64,000 bases of DNA. Source: Methylobacter sp. Lineage in GTDB: Bacteria > Pseudomonadota > Gammaproteobacteria > Methylococcales > Methylomonadaceae. Shown piece by piece: positions 54,696 through 64,000 of the stretch (position 1 is the stretch's first letter; every line of letters begins with the position of its first letter). Position numbers and translations under genes: made by a program. The notes below the pieces were generated by a model. The model searched no databases and had not been told where the DNA came from. It was given only the letters and a program-made list of their open reading frames with translations. The stretch is from contig NZ_JAUXVR010000044.1 of the NCBI RefSeq assembly GCF_030680395.1, positions 62,001 through 126,000 on the forward strand. The letters run 5' to 3'.

Positions 54696-56093
54696 TTAAT
54701 CCTTCTTCTTGCTTTTCACCCGCTTCATCAAGCGTTCTTTCTTTTTCACCTGCCATTCGGTCAGCTTGTTCTTTTGTCCGTGAAATGGATTAGCCGCCGA
54801 CTTGAACACCAAACGTATAGGCGTTCCGACCAGACCCATTTTGTCACGGTAGTAGTTTATTAAATACCGTTTGTAAGATTCCGGCAGTGAGTCGGTCTGC
54901 ACGCCGTGAATCACCACGATCGGCGGATTCCTGCCGCCCTGATGCGCATATTTCAGCTTAATACGACGGCTATTTACTATCGGCGGCTGATGCGCGGTGG
55001 TGGCTTCTTTCAAGATACGGGTCAGCACCGGCGTGGACATGTCGAGCATTGCCGCGGCGTACAATTGCTGTACGACATCGAACATTTTGCCGACGCCACT
55101 GCCATGCAGAGCAGAAATTGGATGTTTTTCCGCAAATTCAAGAAAGGACAGCTTGACGTCGAGTTGCCGATGAATGGTTGCCTTTTGGTCGGCGCTGATG
55201 CCGTCCCATTTGTTCAAGCCGATAATCAGGGCTCTTCCGGCTTCCAATACCAAGCCCAATAAATGCGCATCCTGATCGGTGATGCCTTCCTGGGCATCAA
55301 TCAGGTAAATGACTACGTTGGCTTTTTCAATCGCCTGCAACGATTTAATGACGCTGAATTTTTCAATGGTTTCGGCTATCTTCGATCTTCTGCGCATTCC
55401 GGCGGTATCGATCAGCGTGAATTTCTTGCCGTTGCGTTCAAAAGGAATGTAGATGCTGTCGCGTGTGGTGCCCGGCTCATCGAATACGATAACCCGCTCT
55501 TCACCCAGCAAGCGATTGACCAAGGTTGATTTGCCGACATTGGGCCGTCCGACCACTGCGATGCCGATTCCGCCATGCGCCTCTTCGACTTCGCCTTTGT
55601 CCGGCGGCAGCAGTTGGTTAACTTTTTCCAATAATTCGGGTATGCCCTTGCCATGGGAGGCGGCGATCTGTACCGGCTCGCCCAAGGCCAGCGAATAAAA
55701 GTCCGACGCCGCAACGTTGGCGTCAAGACCGTCAACTTTATTGGTGACCAATATAATCGGCTTTTGCAGTTTTCTCAGAGTGTCGGCAATTACTTTGTCG
55801 GAAGCACTCAAGCCTTCGCGCGCGTCAACCATGAAGAATACGATGTCGGCCTCTTCCAGCGCGACCTGCACCTGTTTTCTGGCAAAACTTTCTATACCTT
55901 CCGCGTCATCGGCTATACCGCCGGTATCGACAACCAGACAGGGACGATCGCCCAACTTCACCCGACCGTATTGCCTGTCGCGGGTTAATCCTGAAAAATC
56001 CGCAACCAGAGCATCGCGGCTGCGCGTTAAATAATTGAATAATGTGGATTTGCCCACATTGGGTCGCCCTACTAAGGCTATTACAGGTAACAT
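54696..56093 (-). CDS. der: Ribosome biogenesis GTPase Der (EngA)
   Basis: A double GTPase needed for 50S assembly. The 465-residue protein has two G domains, each with a GRPNVGKST P-loop (residues 8-16 and about 183-191), DTGG/DTAG switch motifs and N-K-x-D (NKVDG, NKWDG), then a KH-like C-terminal domain ending in a Lys-rich tail. It is 4 bp after bamB in the conserved cluster and is the last gene of that operon. Confidence 0.97.
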   Translation of the reverse strand: MLPVIALVGRPNVGKSTLFNYLTRSRDALVADFSGLTRDRQYGRVKLGDRPCLVVDTGGIADDAEGIESFARKQVQVALEEADIVFFMVDAREGLSASDKVIADTLRKLQKPIILVTNKVDGLDANVAASDFYSLALGEPVQIAASHGKGIPELLEKVNQLLPPDKGEVEEAHGGIGIAVVGRPNVGKSTLVNRLLGEERVIVFDEPGTTRDSIYIPFERNGKKFTLIDTAGMRRRSKIAETIEKFSVIKSLQAIEKANVVIYLIDAQEGITDQDAHLLGLVLEAGRALIIGLNKWDGISADQKATIHRQLDVKLSFLEFAEKHPISALHGSGVGKMFDVVQQLYAAAMLDMSTPVLTRILKEATTAHQPPIVNSRRIKLKYAHQGGRNPPIVVIHGVQTDSLPESYKRYLINYYRDKMGLVGTPIRLVFKSAANPFHGQKNKLTEWQVKKKERLMKRVKSKKKD

Positions 56094-56097
56094 ATTT

Positions 56098-57288
56098 TTA
56101 TTGAACTTTTAAAGCGGCGAGAGTGCCGTCTTTTGCATAAACATAAACAGTATTATCTACCACGATAGGCTTGGCATCAATCGCACCGTCGGTCACTTGT
56201 ACGCGACCCAGTTGTCTGCCATCGGTACTGGATAACCAATGCACATAGCCTTCAAAATCACCTGCCACTACATAATTCTCATAGGCGGCAGGCGCTGTTA
56301 ATCTTCTTTGATGCAAATCCTTTTGCTTCCACAAAGCCGCGCCGCTACGCTGATCCAGCTGCATCACATGGCTTTCCGAATCTGTCAGGTATAAATACCG
56401 ATAGTCGTTACTCAAACCTGAATGCGACGAAATAGTTTCATTGCGCCACAATATATCGCCGTCCAATTCCGAAATAGCCGCTATGCCGCCCTGATAGCTG
56501 GCAATATAAATTACGCCGTTAATCACGATGGGATCGACGTCCAGATCAACCAGCCGTTCAATTTCAGAGCGTCCTTTGGGGATGGCAATGCTGGTTTCCC
56601 ATACATATTTGCCGTCAGCCAAACGCAAGGCCATTAATTTACCGTTATCATAACCGCCGATGAGGTTACCTTCAGTAATCAACGGCGATCCGGTTCCGCG
56701 TAGACTTAAAGCCGGTACGGCACGTTCGTAACTCCAGCGTTTGCCGCCGGTCTTTTCGTCAAGAGCGATCACTGCTCCATCGGTGGTACGAACCACAACG
56801 ATGTTATTATCTATAACAGGTACCGAAAGCACTTCGCTGGATACTGTGCTTTTCCACAGCACCGCGCCCGTTTCAATGTCTAAGGCAACGACTTCGGCAT
56901 CACTGGAACCCAAAATCACGGTGCCGGCGCCAAGCCCCGGTCCGCCGGAAAAATGAACGTCGGTTTCAGTCTCCCAAATGAGGTTTCCGGTAGTCAGGCT
57001 TCTGGCCTGCACCACTCCTTCCAAGTCTGCAGCCAGTATTTTTCCGTTGCCGATTACCGGAATCAGTTTTAAGGATTGCTCGTCAGCGCCTATTCCTACT
57101 GATTCCTTCCAGATGACTTCCAGCTTGATTTCAGGGACATACTCAACCAGGAGGCTCGGAGGATCGGCGTTGTCTTCACCGCCACTAAAATAATCGGTAA
57201 TGCCGGAAATAGATTCACCAACAGTATCAACAGCCGTACAGCCTGTTAATAAGGTGACAAAAATCAATACAGATAGGGTAAGACGCAT
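56098..57288 (-). CDS. bamB: BamB outer-membrane assembly lipoprotein
   Basis: Part of the BAM complex that inserts outer-membrane beta-barrels. A lipoprotein signal ends in LLTGC (Cys17). The 396-residue protein is an eight-bladed beta-propeller: repeats such as VVQARSLTTGNLIWE, VVALDIETGAVLWK and VIALDEKTGGKRW are visible. Its start codon shares one base with the yfgM stop, and der follows after 4 bp. Confidence 0.96.
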   Translation of the reverse strand: MRLTLSVLIFVTLLTGCTAVDTVGESISGITDYFSGGEDNADPPSLLVEYVPEIKLEVIWKESVGIGADEQSLKLIPVIGNGKILAADLEGVVQARSLTTGNLIWETETDVHFSGGPGLGAGTVILGSSDAEVVALDIETGAVLWKSTVSSEVLSVPVIDNNIVVVRTTDGAVIALDEKTGGKRWSYERAVPALSLRGTGSPLITEGNLIGGYDNGKLMALRLADGKYVWETSIAIPKGRSEIERLVDLDVDPIVINGVIYIASYQGGIAAISELDGDILWRNETISSHSGLSNDYRYLYLTDSESHVMQLDQRSGAALWKQKDLHQRRLTAPAAYENYVVAGDFEGYVHWLSSTDGRQLGRVQVTDGAIDAKPIVVDNTVYVYAKDGTLAALKVQ

Positions 57289-57986
57289 TATTTTTGATTT
57301 TCCAGCTTTTCTTGAGGGGTCAGGTCATCAATTTTGAACTGCAATAACGGTGACGGCTGTCCATTTCTTAAGGCATTTTGATACGAGGTACGCGCTTCAT
57401 CCAAACGATCCAGAGCTACGTACAAATCACCTACCAATTCATCATAATTGGCTGAGTAACTGGCCGCGACTTTGGCATCCACTTCGTTAATTACCTGCAA
57501 GCCCTGCTCATATTCACCGGTAGCCAGCATTAAGCGTACCAGTCTTATCTTGGCAATATTACTCAACTGCTTATTCGACTCTGCCGCAATAGTCTTCAAT
57601 ATCTGCTTTGCCGCGGCGAAATCGCCTTGCTGAGATTTTAACTTGGCCTCGAATAATCCGCTGAATGCTGCATATTCCGTACCCTTGAACTGCTCCTGCA
57701 TGCGTTCGGCCAGTTTTTCGACCGCTATGGATGGAGAAAGTGCCGCAGGACTGCCGGGAGCAGTCGCGGCCGCGGACTCTTTTTTATCCCCGTCCAGTGC
57801 TTTCAGTAATTGATCATAAGCGGCAGAAGCTTGCGCTGCCTGCGTTTTCTTATGATCTTGCCAATAATTCCAGCCCAGAATAATGACAATACCCATGACC
57901 AAGCCCACGATGGTAGAGGTCGAGTTTTCTTTCCACCATCTTTTTAAGGCTTCAACCTGTTCTTCTTCTGTATCGTACATTTCCAC
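57288..57986 (-). CDS. yfgM: YfgM-like inner-membrane TPR protein
   Basis: A 232-residue single-pass membrane protein that helps the periplasmic chaperone network at the SecYEG translocon. An N-terminal cytoplasmic segment (about 1-22) is followed by a membrane helix (TIVGLVMGIVIILGW, about 23-40) and periplasmic TPR repeats to the end. Gene order yfgM-bamB-der is the conserved one. Confidence 0.92.
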   Translation of the reverse strand: MEMYDTEEEQVEALKRWWKENSTSTIVGLVMGIVIILGWNYWQDHKKTQAAQASAAYDQLLKALDGDKKESAAATAPGSPAALSPSIAVEKLAERMQEQFKGTEYAAFSGLFEAKLKSQQGDFAAAKQILKTIAAESNKQLSNIAKIRLVRLMLATGEYEQGLQVINEVDAKVAASYSANYDELVGDLYVALDRLDEARTSYQNALRNGQPSPLLQFKIDDLTPQEKLENQK

Positions 57987-58007
57987 TTGTTTTTTCTCTT
58001 GTTTGAT

Positions 58008-58085
58008 GTTTAAAAAAAGGCGAAGGACGAAAGGCGAAAGGCGAAGTTCTTTTGCCCTTCGTTCTTCGCCTTTCGCCTTTTAAAC
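58008..58085. repeat. Heptamer-based palindrome between hisS and yfgM
   Basis: GTTTAAAA/TTTTAAAC ends (58008-58015, 58078-58085) enclose heptamer units GGCGAAA. The left arm has GGCGAAGGACGAAAGGCGAAAGGCGAAG, split here to keep to short motifs: GGCGAAGGACGAAA then GGCGAAAGGCGAAG; the right arm has CTTCGTTCTTCGCC then TTTCGCC. The 7-base period resembles the array at 17091-17195. It lies in the operon after hisS. Confidence 0.85.
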
Positions 58086-58090
58086 CCGTG

Positions 58091-59365
58091 TCATCGGTGT
58101 TCTATCAAAAACTCAATCACCTGCTGCTGAGACATATTCTGTTGCTCCAGCTCGCTATTACGCAGCGGTTTGACACTGACCTCGCCACGACTGACTTCAT
58201 CGTCTCCCAGAATGATCGCAAATTCCGCACCGCTTTTGTCGGCTTTTTTGAACTGGCTTTTAAAACTGCCGCCGCCGCAATTGACCTGTAATTTCAAACC
58301 GGGAATTTCATTCCTGATGGTCTCGGCAAAACGCATGCCTTCTTGTTCCGCTGTTTCACCGACTCTAATCATGTAGACATCAACCGATTTGGCAAGTTGC
58401 ACATTATCCAGCGTTTCCATCAAAGCCAACAAGCGCTCCATGCCCATCGCAAAACCGACGGCATGATTGGGTTTGCCGCCCAGTTGCTCTATCAGTCCGT
58501 CATAACGCCCGCCTGCACAGACAGTGCCCTGCGAACCCAATTCGTCAGTGACCCATTCAAAAACCGTCTTGCTGTAATAATCGAGGCCGCGCACCAATCG
58601 CGAATTGATCTCGTAGCCTATGTCCAGATCATCCAGAATCGTGGTTATTGCGTTAAAATGCTGGCGACTCTCATCGCCCAAGTAGTCCGTCAATTCCGGT
58701 GCGTTAGCGACAACCTGCTGCATAGCCGGATTTTTGGTATCCAAAATCCGCAACGGATTGGTCTCCAACCGACGCAAACTGTCTTCATCCAATTGATCAA
58801 GGTGCCCTTGAAAATAGCGGACCAGACTTTCCCGGTAAACGATGCGCTCGGCAATTGTGCCTAATGAATTGAGCTGTAGGCGAACCTTGTCGCGGATACC
58901 CAGTTTTTTCCACAGCCGGTCCATAATCAGGATCAACTCTGCATCAATATCGGGTCCCACCATACCGTAGGTTTCGACACCCAGCTGAAAAAACTGGCGA
59001 TAACGGCCTTTTTGCGGGCGTTCATGCCTGTACATCGGCCCGTAATACCATAACCGGTGTACCTGATTATGTAATAAGCCATGTTCCAGACAGGCTCTAA
59101 GACAGCCGGCTGTGCCTTCCGGACGCAAAGTCAAGGAGTCGCCGTTCCGGTCGTCAAACGTGTACATTTCCTTTTCGACAATATCGGTCACTTCGCCGAT
59201 AGAGCGCTTGAACAATTCGGTTTTTTCCACAATGGGCAACCGAATTTCACTGTAACCATAAGCGCCGAGTACGTCTCTGATATGTTGTTCCGCATACTGC
59301 CAAAGCGGGGTCTGCTCAGGAAGCACATCGTGCATCCCGCGAATTGCTTGAATATTATTTGCCAT
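58091..59365 (-). CDS. hisS: Histidyl-tRNA synthetase
   Basis: Charges tRNA-His. The 424-residue protein has class II motif 1 ([13 protein letters not shown]...GEVTD), motif 2 ([15 protein letters not shown]) and motif 3 (GFAMGMERL), the His-binding pattern GLDYYS and the C-terminal anticodon domain. Length and motif order match the family. It follows pilF after 23 bp and precedes yfgM. Confidence 0.97.
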   Translation of the reverse strand: MANNIQAIRGMHDVLPEQTPLWQYAEQHIRDVLGAYGYSEIRLPIVEKTELFKRSIGEVTDIVEKEMYTFDDRNGDSLTLRPEGTAGCLRACLEHGLLHNQVHRLWYYGPMYRHERPQKGRYRQFFQLGVETYGMVGPDIDAELILIMDRLWKKLGIRDKVRLQLNSLGTIAERIVYRESLVRYFQGHLDQLDEDSLRRLETNPLRILDTKNPAMQQVVANAPELTDYLGDESRQHFNAITTILDDLDIGYEINSRLVRGLDYYSKTVFEWVTDELGSQGTVCAGGRYDGLIEQLGGKPNHAVGFAMGMERLLALMETLDNVQLAKSVDVYMIRVGETAEQEGMRFAETIRNEIPGLKLQVNCGGGSFKSQFKKADKSGAEFAIILGDDEVSRGEVSVKPLRNSELEQQNMSQQQVIEFLIEHR

Positions 59366-59388
59366 ATTTAATTGGAGTTTTGTAGAAG

Positions 59389-60129
59389 TTAAAAATCTTT
59401 AACCCCTGCGATTTTTTTTGCTTCATTGGAAAGCGGGAATGTTTCCAGCAATAAACTTTTATATTCCCTGGCAAGTTCTTTGTTACCCAATGCCCGCTCA
59501 GCTTGCGCAGCAAACCATAAGGTTTCAGGCGTATGGTCCGCAACGCCCAGATAACGCTGCAAAAAGCCTTTTGCCGCCCAAAAATCGCCGTTGTGATAAG
59601 CAATTTTTTGCATTTCCGACAACGCCGGCGCATAGGCGTTATTCAGTTGCAACGCTTGTCTGAAATAATTCTCGGCTTGTTGTTTTTGCCCCATGCTCAG
59701 TCCGCATCGCCCGGCATTCGTTAATGCCAGCCACTGCCTGTCATTTAGCGGATTTGAACTGGCCTCGGATAATAACGCCATGCCTTCTTCAAACTCTCCA
59801 TGTTCGCAGAGGAAACGACCAAAATTATTTTTCACACCCAAGTCATCAGGTGTCAGATCCAGCGCGGTCTCATAATGCTCTTTGGCGTTGTCGGGCTGAT
59901 TTAATTTTTCATACAAAAAAGCCAGAGCATTATGCGCCTGTGTATTATCCGAATTATTTTTTAATGCCAGCAGCAAATTCTCCTTAGCCAATTCCAGCTT
60001 ATTCATGCTTAGATAGCGCACTCCCAGCTGCAAATGCACATCGTCGGAATTATTGCTTTTAGTGCTACTTGCTGAACTGCAAGCTACTAAAGTCGTAACG
60101 AACAGGCCAAGCACAAATCGATTAATCAT
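59389..60129 (-). CDS. pilF: Type IV pilus biogenesis lipoprotein PilF/PilW
   Basis: Outer-membrane lipoprotein that localises the PilQ secretin. The ATG at 60129 gives [17 protein letters not shown] with the lipobox Cys at residue 17 and 246 residues in total; a GTG at 60150 would add seven residues and hide the signal peptide. Several TPR repeats follow ([18 protein letters not shown] and similar). The upstream rlmN ends 10 bp before it. Confidence 0.9.
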   Translation of the reverse strand: MINRFVLGLFVTTLVACSSASSTKSNNSDDVHLQLGVRYLSMNKLELAKENLLLALKNNSDNTQAHNALAFLYEKLNQPDNAKEHYETALDLTPDDLGVKNNFGRFLCEHGEFEEGMALLSEASSNPLNDRQWLALTNAGRCGLSMGQKQQAENYFRQALQLNNAYAPALSEMQKIAYHNGDFWAAKGFLQRYLGVADHTPETLWFAAQAERALGNKELAREYKSLLLETFPLSNEAKKIAGVKDF

Positions 60130-60139
60130 TCTTGATAAA

Positions 60140-61252
60140 TCAAGCTGCACGTTCGGAGCCTGACGGTTGGAGCTTTAAGTGCCTGCGGCTTTTATCTTTA
60201 ACCTGGCCTACCAACTGACCGCAGGCGGCATCTATGTCTTCGCCGCGCGTCTTTCTGACCGTGGTGACTATGCCTGCGTCGTTTAACAGCGTTTTAAAGC
60301 GATTAATCGCTTCTTTGCTGGAACAACGATAAGCAGAGTTAGGAAACGGGTTAAACGGTATTAAATTGATTTTTGACGGCACCGTTTTTAACAGCTTAAT
60401 AAGTCCCCGCGCATCCTGTACCGAGTCGTTAATGCCATCGAGCATCACATATTCGAAAGTGACGGTGCGCCGTGGCGCTATCTTGGCGTTATCCCGGCAC
60501 GCTTCCATCAGTTCCTTCAATGGATATTTTTTATTGATGGGAACCAGTTCATCCCTTAATTCATCGGTTACCGCATGTAACGATACCGCAAGACTGACAT
60601 CGCAGACTTGGGTTAAGCGGTACATGGCCGGCACTACGCCCGAGGTACTGATGGTTACCCGGCGCTTGGAAAGCCCGAAGGTAAAATCATCCATCATCAG
60701 GTTCATGGCCGCGACTACATTGTCAAAATTAAGCAGCGGTTCGCCCATGCCCATCATCACCACATTGGTAATTCTGTTTTCCGGCCCCAACCTTTTTTGC
60801 GCAACGAATAACTGGCCGATAATTTCAGCCGTGGTCAAGTTACGGTTAAAGCCTTGCTGGGCGGTAGAACAAAAAGTGCAGGCCAAGGCACAGCCGATTT
60901 GCGACGAGACGCATAAAGTGCCGCGTCCCTCTTCAGGAATAAAAACCGTTTCTATCCGATTGCCGCAACCGGTTTGCATGACCCATTTACAGGTACCGTC
61001 CGTTGCGACTTTTTCAAGCACGATTTCAGGCGTTGCTATGTAACAGTTTTCAGTTAAATAAGCACGCAATGACTTGCTCAAATTGGTCATCAGGTCGAAG
61101 TCTTCGACGCCTTCCTGATAGATCCATTTGAGCAACTGCGTCGCCCGAAAAGGCTTCTCGCCTAACTCGACAAAAAAGGCCGCAAGGCCTTTTCTGTCGA
61201 AATCGAGCAAATTGATGGTTTTTGTATTAACGGGTTCTAGCACAGATTTCAT
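60140..61252 (-). CDS. rlmN: 23S rRNA and tRNA (adenine-C2) methyltransferase RlmN
   Basis: A radical SAM enzyme that methylates A2503 of 23S rRNA and A37 of tRNAs. The ATG at 61252 gives 370 residues; the longer frame from 61387 runs into ndk and is rejected. The radical SAM cluster CALACTFC and the conserved cysteines near the C-terminus (SACG-type ACGQLVG) are present. It overlaps the end of ndk by 26 bp. Confidence 0.95.
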   Translation of the reverse strand: MKSVLEPVNTKTINLLDFDRKGLAAFFVELGEKPFRATQLLKWIYQEGVEDFDLMTNLSKSLRAYLTENCYIATPEIVLEKVATDGTCKWVMQTGCGNRIETVFIPEEGRGTLCVSSQIGCALACTFCSTAQQGFNRNLTTAEIIGQLFVAQKRLGPENRITNVVMMGMGEPLLNFDNVVAAMNLMMDDFTFGLSKRRVTISTSGVVPAMYRLTQVCDVSLAVSLHAVTDELRDELVPINKKYPLKELMEACRDNAKIAPRRTVTFEYVMLDGINDSVQDARGLIKLLKTVPSKINLIPFNPFPNSAYRCSSKEAINRFKTLLNDAGIVTTVRKTRGEDIDAACGQLVGQVKDKSRRHLKLQPSGSERAA

Positions 61253-61658
61253 TGTCTGAGAAAAAGTAAGCAATTTCCCTTTGAGCGGTTTCGACAGCGT
61301 CTGAGCCGTGTACGGCATTTTCATCGATGCTGCTGGCAAAATCGGCGCGGATAGTTCCTGCAGCCGCTTCTTTCGGGTTGGTAGCACCCATGATGTCGCG
61401 ATGCTTAAGAACCGCGTTTTCGCCTTCCAGCACTTGCATGATCACAGGACCTGAAATCATAAATGCCACTAAATCATTAAAGAAACCGCGTTCGCTGTGT
61501 TCTGCGTAAAAACCTTCCGCTTGTTCTTTGGTCAGGTGCAGCATTTTTGCAGCAACGATTTTTAAATCGTTCTTTTCAAAACGGCTGTAAATTTCGCCGA
61601 TTACATTTTTTGCTACAGCATCAGGTTTAATGATTGAGAAAGTGCGTTCTATCGCCAT
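61227..61658 (-). CDS. ndk: Nucleoside diphosphate kinase
   Basis: Exchanges phosphate between nucleoside tri- and diphosphates. The ATG at 61658 (MAIERTFSI) gives 143 residues, the standard length. The longer frame from 61718 adds 20 unrelated residues. The catalytic His is in NAVHGSD and the nucleotide-binding motif NPKEAAAGT is intact. First gene of the ndk-rlmN-pilF-hisS run, downstream of secF after 87 bp. Confidence 0.96.
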   Translation of the reverse strand: MAIERTFSIIKPDAVAKNVIGEIYSRFEKNDLKIVAAKMLHLTKEQAEGFYAEHSERGFFNDLVAFMISGPVIMQVLEGENAVLKHRDIMGATNPKEAAAGTIRADFASSIDENAVHGSDAVETAQREIAYFFSDNEICARTR

Positions 61659-61745
61659 TTTTTTAAAACTCCAAATTATGAATAAATATTTATTAAGCGG
61701 CTGATTATACCTGATCAACCGCTGTATTTTGAAAATACCTGACAG

Positions 61746-62672
61746 TTAAGGTCTGCCATCCAGTTCCGCGCCTTCTTTTACCGGGATCATCAAATCCTCA
61801 GAACTGATACCCAACAGTAAAGCCATAGGACTGGCGATAAAAATAGAGGAATAAGTACCAAAAACCACGCCGAACAACAGCGCAATGGAAAAATTATGAA
61901 TCACCTCTCCGCCCAAGAAAAACAACGAAACCAACACCAGGAACACCGTCAACGAAGTCATGATAGTTCGGCTTAAGGTCACATTAACCGAAATATTCAT
62001 GATTTCTTCAGTCGATTTGTTTCTTAATGCGCGGAAATTTTCCCGGATACGGTCATAAACTACAATAGTATCGTTCAACGAATAACCGATCAGCGCAAGA
62101 ATTGCCGCCAGTACCGTCAGATCGAACTCCAACCCTAACATGGAGAATAGTCCCAGCGTAACAATGACGTCATGAAATGTCGCTATGATGGAGCCGACCG
62201 CGAATTTCCACTCAAATCGCCATGCTACATAAATCAAAATGCCTATTGTTGAATACAACAAGGCCAGGAACCCATCCTCAGCCAGATCGTCGCCAACCTG
62301 AGGACCGACAAATTCAACGCGGCGGATACTGGCCGGCTCTTTAGTCGTTTTGTTAATGGCCTCAAGCACCTTGGCGCTTAAATCGACGTTACTCACGTCT
62401 TCATGAGGCTTCAAGCGAATCAGTACATCTTTTGTGGTGCCGAAGTTCTGCACCGTAGCATCGGCAAAACCGGAGCTGTCCAAGGTATTGCGAAGCACCG
62501 TCAAATCTGCCGCCTGCTGGTAACCGACCTCAATCAGCGTCCCGCCGGTAAAATCGATACCCATATGCAAGCCGCGCACAGCCAGCGATCCTATCGAGAT
62601 AAGCGACAGCACAGCGGAAAATATCAGCGCTATGTTGCGGTTGCCCATAAAATTTATATTTGTTTTTGACAT
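61746..62672 (-). CDS. secF: Protein translocase subunit SecF
   Basis: Couples the proton motive force to protein export with SecD. The 308-residue protein has six membrane helices, the periplasmic domain after helix 1 with GMDFTGGTLIEV-type motif (GIDFTGGTLIEV), and the family block ALIGYSLNDTIVVYDRI. It follows secD after 22 bp. Confidence 0.97.
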   Translation of the reverse strand: MSKTNINFMGNRNIALIFSAVLSLISIGSLAVRGLHMGIDFTGGTLIEVGYQQAADLTVLRNTLDSSGFADATVQNFGTTKDVLIRLKPHEDVSNVDLSAKVLEAINKTTKEPASIRRVEFVGPQVGDDLAEDGFLALLYSTIGILIYVAWRFEWKFAVGSIIATFHDVIVTLGLFSMLGLEFDLTVLAAILALIGYSLNDTIVVYDRIRENFRALRNKSTEEIMNISVNVTLSRTIMTSLTVFLVLVSLFFLGGEVIHNFSIALLFGVVFGTYSSIFIASPMALLLGISSEDLMIPVKEGAELDGRP

Positions 62673-62694
62673 GATTTAATCTTCATAGAAAGTG

Positions 62695-64000
62695 CTAAAT
62701 GGATAACTTCTCAACCCTGCGGTTACCGTATACCCAGTTCATAATCATCCGCGTGCCGGTAATGGCGGTAAACATAGACGACAAAAGACCTATAATCAGC
62801 GTCACCGCAAAACCTTTTACCGAACCGGTACCAAAAGCAAATAACATGACCGCCACCAACAGCGTGGTGATATTGGAATCGAGAATGGTCGCAAAGGCTT
62901 TTTCAAAACCGATATAGATAGCAGATTGCGGTGTATTACCATTGCGCATCTCCTCCTTAATTCGCTCAAAAATCAATACGTTGGCATCAACCGACATACC
63001 CACGGTCAAGATGATACCGGCAATGCCCGGCAAGGTCAGCGTCGCCTGCAACATCGACAAAATTGCCACAATAATGAACACGTTAAACACCAGCGCAACA
63101 TTAGCGAACACGCCGCAAAGCCGGTAATAAACCATCATGAACAGCGCGACCAGAGCAAAACCCACCATAAAAGACAACATGCCCTTATCGATATTGTCCT
63201 GACCTAGGCTTGGACCCACGGTGCGTTCTTCGACAATATCAACGGGAGCTGCCAGCGCGCCGGCTCTTAACAACAGAGACAGGTCACGTGCTTCCTGAGG
63301 ACTGTCTAAACCGGTAGTCTGGAAGCGATGACTAAAAACGCCCTGGATAGTCGCCACGTTGATGACTTTTTCAACCTTCTGTTTATGACGGACTTTTTGG
63401 CCGTTCACTACTTTGGTTTCAACTTTATATTCAATGAATACCACCGCCATCGGCTTGCCAATATTAGCCTGTGTCAATTTACCCATTTTGGTTGCGCCGA
63501 CGCCGTTCAGGGAAATATTCACCGAAGGTCTGCCGTCCTGATCAACGCCGGAAGAGGAATCGACGATTTGATCGCCGGTTACGATAACCCGGCGATCCAA
63601 CAGGATCGGGTTGCCGTTTCTTTCATAATACAAACGACTGCCGACCGGAACATGGCCTTCGACCGCTTTTTGCACATCGTGCTCCACATCAACCAGACGG
63701 TATTCCAGAGTCGCCGTTGTGCCCAAAATTTCCTTGGCCCGGTTGGTATCCTGTACGCCAGGCAACTGAACCATGATACGGTTTTCACCTTGTTGCTGAA
63801 TCACCGGCTCCGCAACACCTAATTCGTTGACGCGATTACGCAAGGTGGTCATATTTTGCGCTACGGCAAATTTCTTGATATCCCGCACTTCTTTTTCGGA
63901 AAGCTTCAACCAAACTTGATCCTGCTCTTTGGGTTCGGTAACCTCCAGCGCGCGAAAATCTTTACCCAGCACCTTCAACAGTGCAGGTTTGTCGTCAGCC
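62695..64000 (-). CDS. secD: Protein translocase subunit SecD (N-terminus outside the window)
   Basis: The C-terminal 434 or so residues of SecD; the frame is open to the window edge (codons ADDKPALLKVLGKD), so the first part, including the first membrane helix, lies outside. The periplasmic P1 region ends with the RAGALAAPVDI segment, and the six-helix domain carries AGIILTVGMSVDANVLIFERIKEE, the family signature. A TTG at 63978 is not the start. Confidence 0.97.
   Translation of the reverse strand, partial: ADDKPALLKVLGKDFRALEVTEPKEQDQVWLKLSEKEVRDIKKFAVAQNMTTLRNRVNELGVAEPVIQQQGENRIMVQLPGVQDTNRAKEILGTTATLEYRLVDVEHDVQKAVEGHVPVGSRLYYERNGNPILLDRRVIVTGDQIVDSSSGVDQDGRPSVNISLNGVGATKMGKLTQANIGKPMAVVFIEYKVETKVVNGQKVRHKQKVEKVINVATIQGVFSHRFQTTGLDSPQEARDLSLLLRAGALAAPVDIVEERTVGPSLGQDNIDKGMLSFMVGFALVALFMMVYYRLCGVFANVALVFNVFIIVAILSMLQATLTLPGIAGIILTVGMSVDANVLIFERIKEEMRNGNTPQSAIYIGFEKAFATILDSNITTLLVAVMLFAFGTGSVKGFAVTLIIGLLSSMFTAITGTRMIMNWVYGNRRVEKLSI

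Overview
The window reads as chromosomal DNA of a gammaproteobacterium, most likely a type I methanotroph (Methylococcales). This is an inference from gene content. The housekeeping order ndk-rlmN-pilF-hisS-yfgM-bamB-der and the run ffs-dnaX-ybaB-recR are gammaproteobacterial. The SoxYZ-like carrier and zinc metallohydrolase of the quinoprotein (methanol dehydrogenase) accessory set point to methylotrophy, and an exosortase-associated exported protein also fits. No tRNA, rRNA or CRISPR array was seen.

Layout. 0-1.5 kb: a structured, possibly untranslated stretch, a 56-residue membrane peptide and a membrane-anchored unknown. 1.5-12.9 kb (minus strand): a nitrate respiration block, narK (two fused transporters), a small unknown, narG, narH, narJ, narI, then an AniA-type copper nitrite reductase, together reducing nitrate to NO. 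13.1-15.1 kb: a divergent triad of receiver protein, CheC-like phosphatase and diguanylate cyclase, joined by 4-base overlaps. 15.2-27.5 kb: BepA-like protease, TonB-dependent receptor, ZIP and GDT1 metal transporters, isopropylmalate dehydrogenase, a lipase-like hydrolase and an RND metal pump. 28.0-29.2 kb: a HicA-HicB-SecB-like toxin-antitoxin-chaperone operon with a palindromic operator. 29.3-33.1 kb: RimK-type ligase, M14-like hydrolase and a GNAT/C39-peptidase fusion, a predicted peptide-modifying set. 33.3-39.9 kb: SRP RNA, dnaX, ybaB, recR, HIT, cupin, an exosortase-associated protein and tex.

40.2-45.8 kb is a graveyard of stress and defence genes. It holds a vapC cut by a MITE whose other end abuts a Fic tail, a HEPN-type gene split by an IS3-family element inside its active-site motif, an intact Doc toxin pair, and a vapBC pair carrying a nonsense and a frameshift mutation. 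46-48 kb: the quinoprotein accessory genes. 48.2-51.2 kb: a 938-residue protein joining a RelE/ParE-like domain, a UvrD-type helicase and ankyrin repeats, overlapped by a 44-residue ORF. 51.3-54.3 kb: YihY-like membrane protein, SGNH-like hydrolase and thiol peroxidase. 54.7-64 kb: der, bamB, yfgM, hisS, pilF, rlmN, ndk, secF and secD (cut by the window edge).

At least five families of short palindromic or tandem repeats lie between genes, some in two copies in opposite orientation. Two of them create false N-terminal extensions on neighbouring genes. The strongest candidates for new biology are the toxin-antitoxin-chaperone operon, the RelE-helicase-ankyrin protein with its small partner, and the RimK/M14/GNAT-C39 set.
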